A stretch of 64,000 nucleotides of DNA from Apoda limacodes (lineage: Eukaryota; Arthropoda; Insecta; Lepidoptera; Limacodidae). The notes under the pieces were generated by a model. It was not told where the DNA came from. It was given only the letters and a program-made list of their open reading frames with translations, and searched no databases. Positions 1-12,200 of this stretch are shown one piece after another. The first letter of the stretch is position 1. Each line of letters opens with the position of its first letter. The stretch is from the NCBI GenBank assembly GCA_946406115.1, contig OX291543.1, positions 28,918,815 through 28,982,814 of the forward strand, in the 5' to 3' direction. The position numbers were made by a program, and so were the translations under genes.

Positions 1-112
1 ATGTCTACAAAATATCACATTGTTTGATTATATTTACATGTCAAAAATAAGTGGAAAATTCGTTTGTATGAAGCACGCTGCGAGGCGCAGCGAATCGTTT
101 TCTCTAAAATGT
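1..112. repeat. End fragment of TTAA-type MITE family
   Basis: The segment reading AAATTCGTTTGTATGAAGCA, then CGCTGCGAGGCGC, matches the terminal part of the elements at 9062-9417 and 37.0-37.4 kb (ATTCGTTTGTATGAAACACG, CTGCGAGGCGCCGCGAAT). The other end is outside the window. Confidence 0.7.
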
Positions 113-134
113 GTTCTAAAATTACAATTATTAC

Positions 135-246
135 CTTGGCAGTACAAGGCTTGACATGAAGCGCGCAGGCGACACCTTTCCACACGTCGGCCGTGCACTG
201 AGTTGAGTTCTTCAAGGGCAATCGAAGACCGGACACCGTAACAAAT
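135..246 (-). CDS. RECK: RECK exon 10 (start of the Frizzled-like cysteine-rich domain)
   Basis: A 112-bp exon between acceptor AAATTTAG and donor GCCAAG|GTAATA. It reads GLRLPLKNSTQC, then TADVWKGVACALHVKPCTAK, with an NST sequon. It is the last exon visible; the gene continues past base 1. The donor is about 20 bp from the end of a MITE fragment that fills bases 1-112. Confidence 0.9.
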
Positions 247-3200
247 CTAAATTTAACAAATATTATCATTGTGTTTTTAAAAAAATCAAAGACGTAGACG
301 AATCCACACAGAGCCTCTGGATTCGTTCATTCCTCTGAGTCAGAGATCGATGGAGTAAGTAGTTCTCAAGATATCCAATCATGCACAAACAAACATTAAC
401 TAGTGAAATTATGTAAAATTTTAAAAAAATCATATAAATTTAACGAGTAGCTTAGAATCCATCACCAATTTATCCTCATTTCTCCTTCCAGCTCAGTCCG
501 TGATCACCATCTACCTAAAACCTATTCACTGAGTGAAACTATGCCAATGAGCCCAAACATGATATCTGTGCTGTATATTGGTAAGGAATTGGGTGTCAGG
601 TCAAAGTTAATTGCAATATCATTGAAGTACCTGACTGAATACGAAATTTCGAATCGATCAGACCTGTGAAGAACCCTTCACTGTAATCCCTAGGCTAGAG
701 AAAACCTCGACATAATGCTCATTCTACAACCTTAGCACTCGCTGAAGGAAGTTCCTCTGAAGCTGCACTGTATGTGACAGGATGAGATAAGAGGTTCTGT
801 GGTGTGAGGATGAATTCCTTGCCGATGACGATCTGTGCCATTGCAGAAAGTAGCCGTTGGAATCATTATAAAATAATAACTCAAAGCTTAATTCCATTAA
901 ATAAACAGTAAGGTAGAACTACTACTACTAGCACTACTAGCGTCCTAAGCGTGATTTTTAGGGCGCCCTTCGTCTGCTAACCAATCCCATGTAAATAAAA
1001 AGGAAAATGCGGAAATAATAAAAAGGGGGAAAAGCTGCACTAAGTTCAGTTCCGTACCACCACACAAACACTAAATCTTATGCAACAAAATTTATACCAT
1101 ATTACCGAGTTATTTTAAGACTATTTTACTTTTTATAGGTTTTTATGTAAACTATACATAAGTGAAGTATGAACTATTTCAGATGATTAAAGTTTTCGGA
1201 GATGATAGTAATAGTCAATTTTATAATTTTTCATAAATGGCTTTAAAACCTTTTTTTTTCAATTTGTCAAAATAATAATTTGGAATATTCACAATATTTC
1301 CTTTTATTTACTGTCAAAAACTTAACATATCTTAATGAATGAGGGCTACAGTCAAGGGTCAAGAATTTCCCATAAAATGTATGTTTCGTAGACATAAGGA
1401 ATGAGGTAGTCCAATCAGTTGGTGAAAAATACATGAAACCTAAAACTAAATTTAAGCCTGCCTTCCTTTTGGTTTGAAACTAGTTTTTATTAGTCGTGTC
1501 TCTCGCAAAATGGCCACAGAATTCTTTTACATATTTTATTAAGTTTTATCTTTTTCAGCAAAATGTTTTGAGAGACTTAAATGTGACCAGCCTGAGCAAT
1601 GCTAAAAAATGCAACAAGTCACAATATACAAATGGTGAAGAGCTTCCTGGACAGAAGCCAACCGCACCCTACCCTAACCTCACCCGCTACTATACTCAGA
1701 AACGATACTACCAGTATCGCTTGTGAGTATAGGATCAACAACTTTTCTCACAGTTAGGGTTTTTGCTTCACACACATAATTAAATATCTTCTCACCCATT
1801 ATCCCCTTGTTCTGCAACGGCCATATGCGCTTCAAGATCAGCTTGGGCTGAACAAGAGCGAAACAGCGAGGTGGGACGGTTGTTCAGCTGACTGCAGTAT
1901 GTCAGACCAGCGCAACCCAAAGAACAGACGGATTCCACTGCAAAAGTATTATTAAATTTACTTTAAAAAACTTATAATTAGGGACATCTCATCTACATAT
2001 ATCTACTTAACGTAAGACGCCTTTGTTATACAAAAATGTACAGGTATGGGTATATTATAACATGACTAGAAAATAAAAATAAAATATTTAAAACTATGAT
2101 AAAAATTCATGGTTGCCCTTGTGGCAACTTGCCAAGAACGCTGACCCCATTCCCCCTTTGCACTGATAGCTATTTACACAAGAGCGTATCAATCAGCCAG
2201 CCCACTGGTGGCGTGGCGACTACTAGACCTTATAAACTCTTCAAACGCCACAAATAAAATATAGTCCTGTGCATGGAATTCATTTTAATTTGCACCGTTT
2301 GTTGTCTTTAACAGAATCAGTAGGTGATCTAGCTTTTGGAGCTGACCCCTTGAGTTGAGAGCACCAAGGCTCGCCACTGATACCCAGGAATTATATAATC
2401 ATCATGCCATTAGGTATCTTGCCTCATTATGTGAAATGCTACTTGCTTCGTGTATTGAAGGTGCATTCGTGTTGGCATGAGTGCTATGCGTGACATTCAA
2501 TATAGTACCGCAATTCTTTTCCATGATAGGTTTTAAAGTCCTTGTCCATGGACGCTATTGTCACGCAATTTATTGACAGCATTCTAGCTACCCAAGTCAA
2601 AACTCCACTGAAATCTGGAAGCTTTGTCAAGTAAAATGATGGTTTTTGGAAGGGAATTCCGTGTAACCAATATCCTGATTTAAATTTTGATACTGCTGTG
2701 CGCTGTGTAACATAGGTGCATGGCTGATTTTTTATTGCAAAGTTTTAAGTGATTTTTGTACAGTGCTAGTGGAATTAACCTCCAAATATCTGAGGATGAC
2801 GTCCTAAAAGCACTGAAGCAAGTTTATGTAAAAAAGGGACCGGTAGTGATAAATACCTCCAATTTTTATTGTTGCTTTTGCTAAATCTATAGCATTTCCT
2901 TTATCTATTATATTTAAAAGTTCTCTTAACGAAGGCCATTTTTCAATAGTGTGGTAAGAAGCACATATCATCATCATCATCATCATATCAGCCCATTGAC
3001 GTCCACTGCTGGACATAGGCCCCACCTAACTTTCTCCACAGCGTGCGACTCTGTGCCGTCTGTAACCAACGGCTCCCCGCTGCCTTTACAAGGTCATCTG
3101 TCCATCTAGCGGGGGACCGTCCCACGCTGCGCTTTCCGGTTCGTGGTCGCCACTCGAGAACCTTCTTCCCCCATCGGCCATCGGTTCTTCGAGCTATGTG

Positions 3201-6200
3201 GCCTGCCCATTGCCACTTCAGCTTTGCGATTCGGTGAGCTATGTCGGCGACTTTAGTTCTCCTACGGATTTCCTCATTCCTGATTCGATCACGTAGGGAA
3301 ACTCCGAGCATAGCTCTTTCCATCGCCCGCTGAGCGACCTTGAGCTTTCGTATAAGGCCCATAGTTAGCGGCCACGTCTCAGTGCCGTAAGTCATCACTG
3401 GCAACACACACTGGTTGAAGACTTTTGTCTTCAAGCACTGGGGTATTAAGAACGAGAAACTAGTACGCAGTTTTCCGAACGCTGCCCAACCGAGTTGGAT
3501 TCGGCGATTAACCTCTTTCTCGAAATTGGACCTACCTAATCGAACAGTTTGTCCTAGGTATACGTATTCGTCAACAACTTCGAGTGTAGAGTTCCCAACA
3601 GTTATTGGAGTGGGTGCTACATGGCCATTCGACATGATTTTCGTCTTGTCCATATTCATCTCGAGGCCCACTCGTTGGGAAGCTCTACTGAGGCTTTCGA
3701 GCATTGTGCTAAGGTCCTCCATCGATTCTGCCATGACCACAATATCGTCGGCAAACCGAAGGTGGGTAATGTACTCGCCATTAACATTGATGCCAAGCCC
3801 ATCCCAGAAGTTCCAAAGCTTAAAGAAATCTTCCAACGCATTTGTGAACAGTTTCGGAGATATGACATCTCCCTGTCTCACACCTCTCTGCAGTTGGATC
3901 GGTTTCGAGTTCTCATCCTGGAGACGAACTGACATGCTGGCGTTATCGTTCAAGCATTTTAGCACCTCGATATACCGATGATCAATACGGCATCTCTGTA
4001 AAGCCTATAGCTGTACCCATGTTTCCACTGAATCGAAGACTTTCTCATAGTCCACAAACGCTAAGCAAAGGGGCCGATTATACTCTTCTGACTTCTGTAT
4101 AATCTGCCGTATGTATGTGGTCTACGGTATTATAGCCTCTTCGGAAACCGGCTTTTTCGGGCGGCTGGAAGTCGTCGAACTTGCGAGCAAGACGATTCGT
4201 AATTACTCTTAAAAACAGCTTATAAACATGGCTCAGAAGCGTGATGGGTCTGTAATTCTTAAGAAGTGTATTGTCACCTTTTTTGAAGAAAAGCTCCACC
4301 ACGCCTCTATGCCATGCTTGCGGCGAAGTACCTTCTTGTATGACGGTGTTAAAGAGCTTTTGAAGGACTTTTAGTACCGGTTTTCCACCCGCTTTCAAAA
4401 GCTCAGTCGTAACTCCATCATCACCCGGTGCCTTATTGTTTTTAAGCTGTTTGAGAGCCATAGAGGCAGAAGATTAGCCTTATATTATCATCTAAATCGT
4501 ATAACAATAAATAAATAAAAAATATCATTCTATAACATTCACACGTAGAAACAATAAAGGTATTAATAACGCCTATAGTATGAACGGAGTTGTTATCGAT
4601 AAAGTGGACATTGTCAAAGATCTATGTTTAACACTTGACAAAAAACTCACTTTTAGCAAACACATTGACTCAATAACGAATAAAGCCTACAAAAACCTAG
4701 GCTTTGTGTTGCGTACATGTACCTTTTAATAACCTAGAATGCATTAAACAGCTGTATTACGCTTATGTCCGTAGCACTTTTGTATATGGCCATCATTTCG
4801 AACAATTAACTAATGAAAAAAATACACTTAATGACTTTAATTACAAAGAGGCTGGTAAAACAACAGCAAAATGTATTTACCTATTTATCATTATTTTGAA
4901 TATCAAAGACTTAGCATAAACTGTGGAGCAAACCTTCTTCTATGCACTGCGACAGTTCCATTTCCTGGGGGTCGCCCAAACAGTCTGCGTAGAAGGACTG
5001 CCAGTTGGTTTGCCAACCCGTGTTGAATGTGTTGAAGCACAGCTTTCGGCAGTTGATCGTAGTGGCCTTAAACAAAAAGAATAGTACATTGTATAGTAAG
5101 GTTGGTAAAGAGAAAATTATTAACGAGCGGATACACACAATTTTTTTCATCACATTTGCAAATAACTAAATAAAATTGAAATGGCGGGGATAGAAGTAGA
5201 ATAAAACAATGTATTCGCCATATGTAGAGAAATTATAAATTAAAAAGTTTTGTTTAAAGTTAAAGGTAACTCGCTCGCTTGTGGTTGTACTGTGAACGTA
5301 GATCGTGTTTTGATTAACGATACAGCTCATACATACTTGGTACAATAGGCGCGTCATTACCGCCCATGGATTCTATGAATGCCCTCTACGCTCAAAGAAA
5401 ATAAAATTTACAAAGAAAAAACCCGTGGGAGTAATTAAGGTCTTAGCACCCGCTTTACCTGCACATAATGACACTGTTTACGTGTAACTGTGATGGAAAA
5501 TATATTACCAAAGTATCTTGGAACTAGTGAAACCTATTAATGTCTGCAACTTCATTTAATTAATTCACTTACAGCAATACCAACAGACCTTATAGCAGCA
5601 GTGCAGCTTAGCCACATCGTGAGGTATGAGATCTTTGGTATCAGTAGGAGCATCTTTTCTCAGGAAGCACTGCCATAGCGCTTCGTGTATGGCAATCGCA
5701 CCACACTGCTGGGCGAGGGCCTCCGCAATCTCCTGCGACTCCCCCGTACGCCGCAGCACCGACTCACACGTCGACCGGCACTCTGGACTGCGCGACTCAT
5801 GGCAACACGGCAAATCTTTAAAAAAAACCTATGAAGATAAGTAACTATAACATACATATTACTTTCTTGGCGTAACTCATAATTTTATAATCAGTAACTA
5901 GGCACTGATTTATACAACCTTCCCCATAGTACAATATAACCGTGTCTATAAAGCTGGCGTAGCAAAATCAGAAGGCCGCGATGCGACCCAAGCCGTATTT
6001 TTTTGCTATTTTCATAATAATATTGACCACGCTAGCTTTAGTATAAAGATAGCAGGACCATGGTGGAGCAAAAAAAAAAATTTTTGGCAAAAAAAATATC
6101 AAAAAATAGCAAAAAAATATGGCTAAGTCGCATCGTGGCCTTATGATTTGACTACGCCAGCTTTATAGACACAATAAAACCTCACTTGATATTTTCTCGA

Positions 6201-9200
6201 CCGAATTTATAAAAAAGGATATTCGGGTAAATGTCAATAACAAGTCAGTAAGAAAAGGTAACTAAATTAATCTATTTTTGGTCTGCATTCGTTCACATTT
6301 TTTATACCACCAAGGAGCCAAAACAATGTAGCAACAAGAGGTTCTGGGGAGGAAGTTCCTCTGAAGCCACACTGTCATTATTCAAATAAACATCAAATAA
6401 TATTATTATCAAAACGTCAAACTAGGTCAATAGAAACCTACTTCTTATAATAATTTACTACGCAATGCATTTTTCTCGCGACGTGGCTATTCAGCAACTC
6501 CATAGATATCCAACAAATGACAGCTGTAAGCTGAATTACTCTTACACTTGGATGTATCAGCGTGCACGGTGGAAGCGGTTAAGTCTCTGAAGCAGTGCAG
6601 CAACGCAGGCGATTTTTCACACAGTTCCACGACCCGTTCCTTAGCGTCGGCCTCTATGTGTGTCTGTCCCACACTCCATAGCACCTCCTGACACTCGTCG
6701 CGACAGGCAAGGGACTGGGTCTGCGCTGGAAACAATACGTGGCTGTATATATGGGGTCAGAGGAAGGGTACTTTCACCTCAGAGTGTATTCTACTTTAAA
6801 AAATATGACATACATTCTACAGATACGTACCCAAGAGAAGGTTGGGAAACAGCCGTTTGCCCGTAAAGTATATACAGATTTGCTACCTATAAAAAATCAC
6901 AATTTTTTACCTTAACTAACCCAATCAAAACCTGGGTTATCACAACGGTATCTAACCTGTCTACATAGTAAGGAATGACAATAGTAGAAAATGAAGAAGA
7001 GAGAATGATAACTTACAACAGCACCACTGGGCCTCTTCCTGACGCTGCACGCAGTCGAAGAAGGATATCTCGTCAGAGCGACGGCAGGCGGCAGTCAGCG
7101 CACCAGCATCGCCAGCCACCGCGCAGGCGTGGCGGCACGAGGTCGCGCGACCCAGCGCACAGCACGCTCGACCCCACCAGTCCGAGCCAGATACTACCTC
7201 TATAATAGTTTATATACACGTTTTTTCTATTAATTATATAATCATATACATTAAATTTATTTTACTATCCAACGAGCAGACAATAGTTCTTACCCCTACC
7301 GGGGTTTTAATTCAAGTTAATTAAAATTATACATGCTATAAAATAATTTAAAATAAATAAATAATTTATAACAATAATTTTGGTGCTTTCCAGACTAGAA
7401 CCTTTTTGTACATAATCTTTTTCCTTGTATTTTTGTACATAAAACCCTAACAAAGAAAAGGTGAGTTGCCTCAATTCACTTTAAATAATAAACAAGTTTA
7501 TAATAAAAGAAACCGGACAAGTGCGAGTTTAGCTCGCATACCAAGGGTTCCGTACAAACTTATAACATGTAGATAGCTATTCCAATATGAGATCAAGACC
7601 CTAGGTCAACGGTAAGTACCCCATAGGTATTGATTTATTTGTGTCACAATATGCAATAAAAATGTCAGTATTTTGGGCAATTTTTTTTTCCACATTCAAA
7701 ATTAAAATCAAAATCAAAATTTTTTTTGACATTGACTTAGAAGCTTGATTTTTTTACATCAATTGCCCATAGACTTTACTATTTGATATTAATTTAACTT
7801 GACATCTCCACGCGGTCCTGAGTAAAAGGGTTTTAACAGACAGACAAACTTTTTTTTAAATGTGTTATAACAACCAATGAACAAAATTCGATTTTTTTCC
7901 TACATTTGTGATGTAAGACCTTGCTTCGTGCCGAATTTCATGATTCTAGGACAACGGAAAGTACCCCATAGGTTTTGATATATTTGTGAATAACTAAATA
8001 TCTGAATCATCGAAAATGGCCGTGTTTGTTTCGCGTTGACGTAGATGATGGATTTTTTTACAGCTTGTGGTAGACCTTAGTATTCCTTAATATTTGATAT
8101 TAATTTCAACTTGATGTCTCCACACGTTCTTAAGTAAAAGGGTCTTGACAGACAGACAAACAATTTACTTTCAATGGCCTAATAACTTACAAATCAACAA
8201 ATTTCGTTTTTTTTTTCTATAATTTGTTATATTAAATCATGCTTCGTATCATATTTTATGATTCTAAGACAACGGGAAGTAACCTATAGGTTTTGATTTA
8301 TTTAAGAATAACTGAATACCTAAATATGCTTCAAAAACGGCCGTATTTTTTTATTGCGTTGACATAGAAGATTGATTTTTTCAGATATAAGGGACCGTAG
8401 ACCTTTCTATTTGATATCAATTTCAAATTGATAACTTCTCGTATGCTTAAGTAAAAGGGTCTTGTCAGATAGACAAACTTTTTTTCAATGTGTTATAACC
8501 ATAAATTAACGAATTTTGATTTTTTTCCTATATTTGTGATGTAAGATCTTGTTTCATATCAAATTTTATGATTCTAGGACAACGGAAAGTACCCCATAGG
8601 TTTTGATTTGTTTGTGAATGCCAAAAGATGCGACAAAAATGGCTGTATTTCGGCCATATTTTTTCTACTGAGTTGTCGTAGAAGCTTGAATTTTTTACAG
8701 CTTCAAGGGACCATAGGCTTTAGTATTTGATATTAATTTTAACTTGATACCTTTATGTGTTCCCGAGAAGAAAAGGGTCTTGACAGACAGACAAACAGAC
8801 AAACGGACGGACAACAAAGTGATCCTATAAGGGTTGCTTTTTTACTTTTGAGGTACGGCACTCTAAAAATAAGCATTTACTAACCTTGTATCGTATTGTT
8901 CATGCAAATCCAGAATTCTATCTGAAATAAAAAAACAAGTTAAATTAGTACTTAATATGTCTGACAAAACTAAAAATCTGCCAGAGCTTATTAGGTCATC
9001 TAAAATATGATCTGCCAGACGCAGCCAATGGACGCTGAGTGGACACTGCGCACAAATTTAATAGAATACAATTGCGCGGCGTCTTGCAGCGCGCTACATT
9101 CAAACAAATTTTCCATTTATTTTTGACACTTACAAATCAAACACCATGAAATTGAAAAGACATGCTCTAGGATTCAATATCTTGATCTACAGTGTGCCAG

Positions 9201-12200
9201 TTTTCTATTAAATTATAAAGTTTAAAAGCATACAAATGATATCGAATGGGATTAAAAGTTAATAAAAACCTTTTTTAGGATTTCCGAAAACCACAGACTT
9301 AGATATTCGGCTCTCAATGCCTACAGAATTTCACAGTATTAAATCAGTAACTGTCCAAAATAAGTAGGAAATTCGTTTGTATGAAACACGCTGCGAGGCG
9401 CCGCGAATAGTATCCTCTTAAATTTTGTTCGCCAGACGCAACCATTTATCCACCTGCATCAATTTAGTCAACCATAATCAAATCAATAAATTGAAGCCAA
9501 CAACCATATTTCAATAGGTACGTTTTCTTTTGTTTATTCAATATTATTCATTCGGTATCATCCTGCTATTCGAAAGTAATTCTATACCCACGTAACTCAA
9601 AACCACCCCAATTACAATACAATACTTGTGGGCGGTTTATTGAGAAAAGATTCTTCTCCATACGCACTCAATAAAATATAAAAAATTAAAAAAATTGTGA
9701 CTAAAGGTTAGATATCGTCTTACCGTCTTTAGTCTCATCAGGGGGCCGTTCAAAAACCGACTGAGTCGAGTAGAGTTATGACTCGAACCGTTCATAAACT
9801 AACTGAGTTCCAACCCTAATTCGTTCAAAAACGGGTAGAGTTGTTACCCTAGGGTTGGCTCAAGTGAAAGGTACTCGACGCGGGTTCGTCGGAGTAGGCG
9901 GCCATATTTGATTAAAATGGTCGAAGCAATGTTTCCGTATTAAGAAAATTAGTATATTATTTTGTTGTTTGCTTTTGTATTTAAGTATTTTTCTATGACT
10001 TTTGTATTTGGAGTTTTTTAGTTATAAAAGATTTTTAAGTATTTCCACTCCACTACTAGGGTTCAGTTTTTTCTTAGAATCTTTAGTGAATAACCCTAAA
10101 TGCCTTAAAATAGTGTTAAAATATTGATTTTAGCCGTAAATTTTAGCTGTTTAGAAATACTCCTATTTTCATTTTATTTTTGTCAAAATAAAATCTAACA
10201 ATAAAATAAACCGCGATTCAAGTGTTTAGAATGCAAACACAACGTTACAACTACAAAAAGGTTAACATTGTTAACATACTGATAAATAAATAGTATTATA
10301 ACATACTTAAGAATAATGGTAAGTTTTATTAAAATATATGTATAATCAAAACAAAAGAATTCACCAAGTTCCCACCTAGTTTATGAAAACTTAATTCAAA
10401 AAAGCAAGAAGGTAATTATTAGTTTGTTCTCACTCAAAGTCAAAAAAAGGGCCTAAAACTTTATTTAAATTTTAGTGTTCCGTAGACCTTACATAGGTAT
10501 TTCAAATAAAAAAAATGCCTCTACAAGGGCGAAATTCCTAAAAGTGGAAACATTGATTAAAACTTGACAGATGTAACTCGGTTAGCCGTTCAAAAACTAT
10601 AGGGTAGAGTAAGGAACCCGATGACGTCATTTTTTACTCAAGTTACTCGTTTTTGAACGCAACCCAGATATTTCGTGCCGTATGAACGTATAAAATTATG
10701 TAGTAAGATTTAAAGATTCGTACCTACTCGTCTGTAGGCAGATTACGATTATGTCGACTTTAAAATTGATGAGCATATATTGATTATTTTTATTATGAGT
10801 TGTCCGTTAGTTTATGTGCCTAAGATAGAAAACTCTATACGTACGCATGTTTTTAAAATTATACGTTTATAATTGAAGATGGTTAGTTTAAAAGCAAAAT
10901 AACGGGTCAAGTGCGTGTCGCACTCGCATTACGTTAGGTTTTCATAGAATAAGTAATGTCGAGAATATCTCAAAATTTCGATAAAACCAATTTTCCCTGG
11001 TTTAAATCCCTTTTACAGTGTATTTTCTTTTTTTGGTTTTACAAGTTAGAGGGGGGATACAAATTTCTTAACATCCAAAGCCAGACATCTTTTTGTAAAT
11101 TTTTCAATGCAAAAATGTCAGAATTATAGAGCTGTGACATACGGACGGACGGATGGACGGACATGACGAAACTATAAGGATTTCGTTTCTGCCATTAGGC
11201 TAAGGAACCCTAAAAACGGGTCAAGTGCGTGTAAGTTAGGGTCCATAGGATAACAATTATCACGGATATCTAATAATTGGTAAATCTATATAGTTTAAAA
11301 CAAATTTTGTTGGTAGTTTATAGGTAATAAAGCTCTGTTATGGGGTTTTTATATATTTTAAAACAGTTAAAAAGTTTGAGTGGTGAAACAAAAGAACAGA
11401 GTATTTTATTTTGGAATCTAACGAATAACTCGCAAAATATTCATCCGAGAGAAAATGTTACCCTTCATGCATTCAGTCCAACGACATCTTATACCTACAC
11501 TAAGGTATGCAAAAATATGTGTTCATCGCTCAAAATTCAATAAACAAAAGTGTATTCCGGTTTACATGAGATACCTTCATGTAACATGTCATACGAATGA
11601 TTTCTAAGACAGCGGAATTATAAAGTTGTGTGTGGCATACGGTTGGACGTGACGAAAATGAATTCCGTTTTCGGTACGAAACCCTAAAAAATAAAAAGTT
11701 TTGCAGTAACGGCAATAAGTAACTCTCATTCCAAGTTAAAGTTCAAATTTCAGTTGTGGTTTTCAGCATCATGTTTGTAGTGGCGCGATGAGTTGCAGAC
11801 CTTATAAAATTAGACGAATTGAACAGTACGTTGTAGAGGAGAAACAGAATATGAGTATTCCGGCGAAGGCTAATTGGGAGCCACTTGAGTTTTCTACGGA
11901 ATTCGGATATGTGATCATATTTACGTAAACCAAATATGTATCTCAAACATACGTTCTTGAGACGCTCAAGCTTATTTAATTGCCCATCAGTAAGGTCAAG
12001 ATAGCTATAGCATCCGCATTATCAAAGACAGGAAGCTGACGTGATTTAGCAAGTGCAATTTTAGTGGCAAAGATGTTACACAATAGAATTACTACGCAAA
12101 ATAGATTTAGCTGTAGCAAATATTTTTATGCCAACTTCTTTTAATTGTAGTTCCCACGAAAGTGTCTGGTTTATGATGATACCTAAGTTTTTAACAGACT

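Noticed and set aside
3415..3981. Long plus-strand ORF of 188 codons (and a 103-codon one at 3621)
   Set aside because: They are antisense to the RTE reverse transcriptase, whose FADD and RQGD motifs are on the minus strand.
5626..5857. ORFs on the plus strand and in a second minus frame around 5.7 kb
   Set aside because: Shadows of RECK exon 7; only the minus frame with the CC..C..C spacing fits.
6975..7205. Plus-strand Arg/Ser-rich ORF
   Set aside because: Antisense of RECK exon 5; its arginine richness comes from the GC-rich exon.
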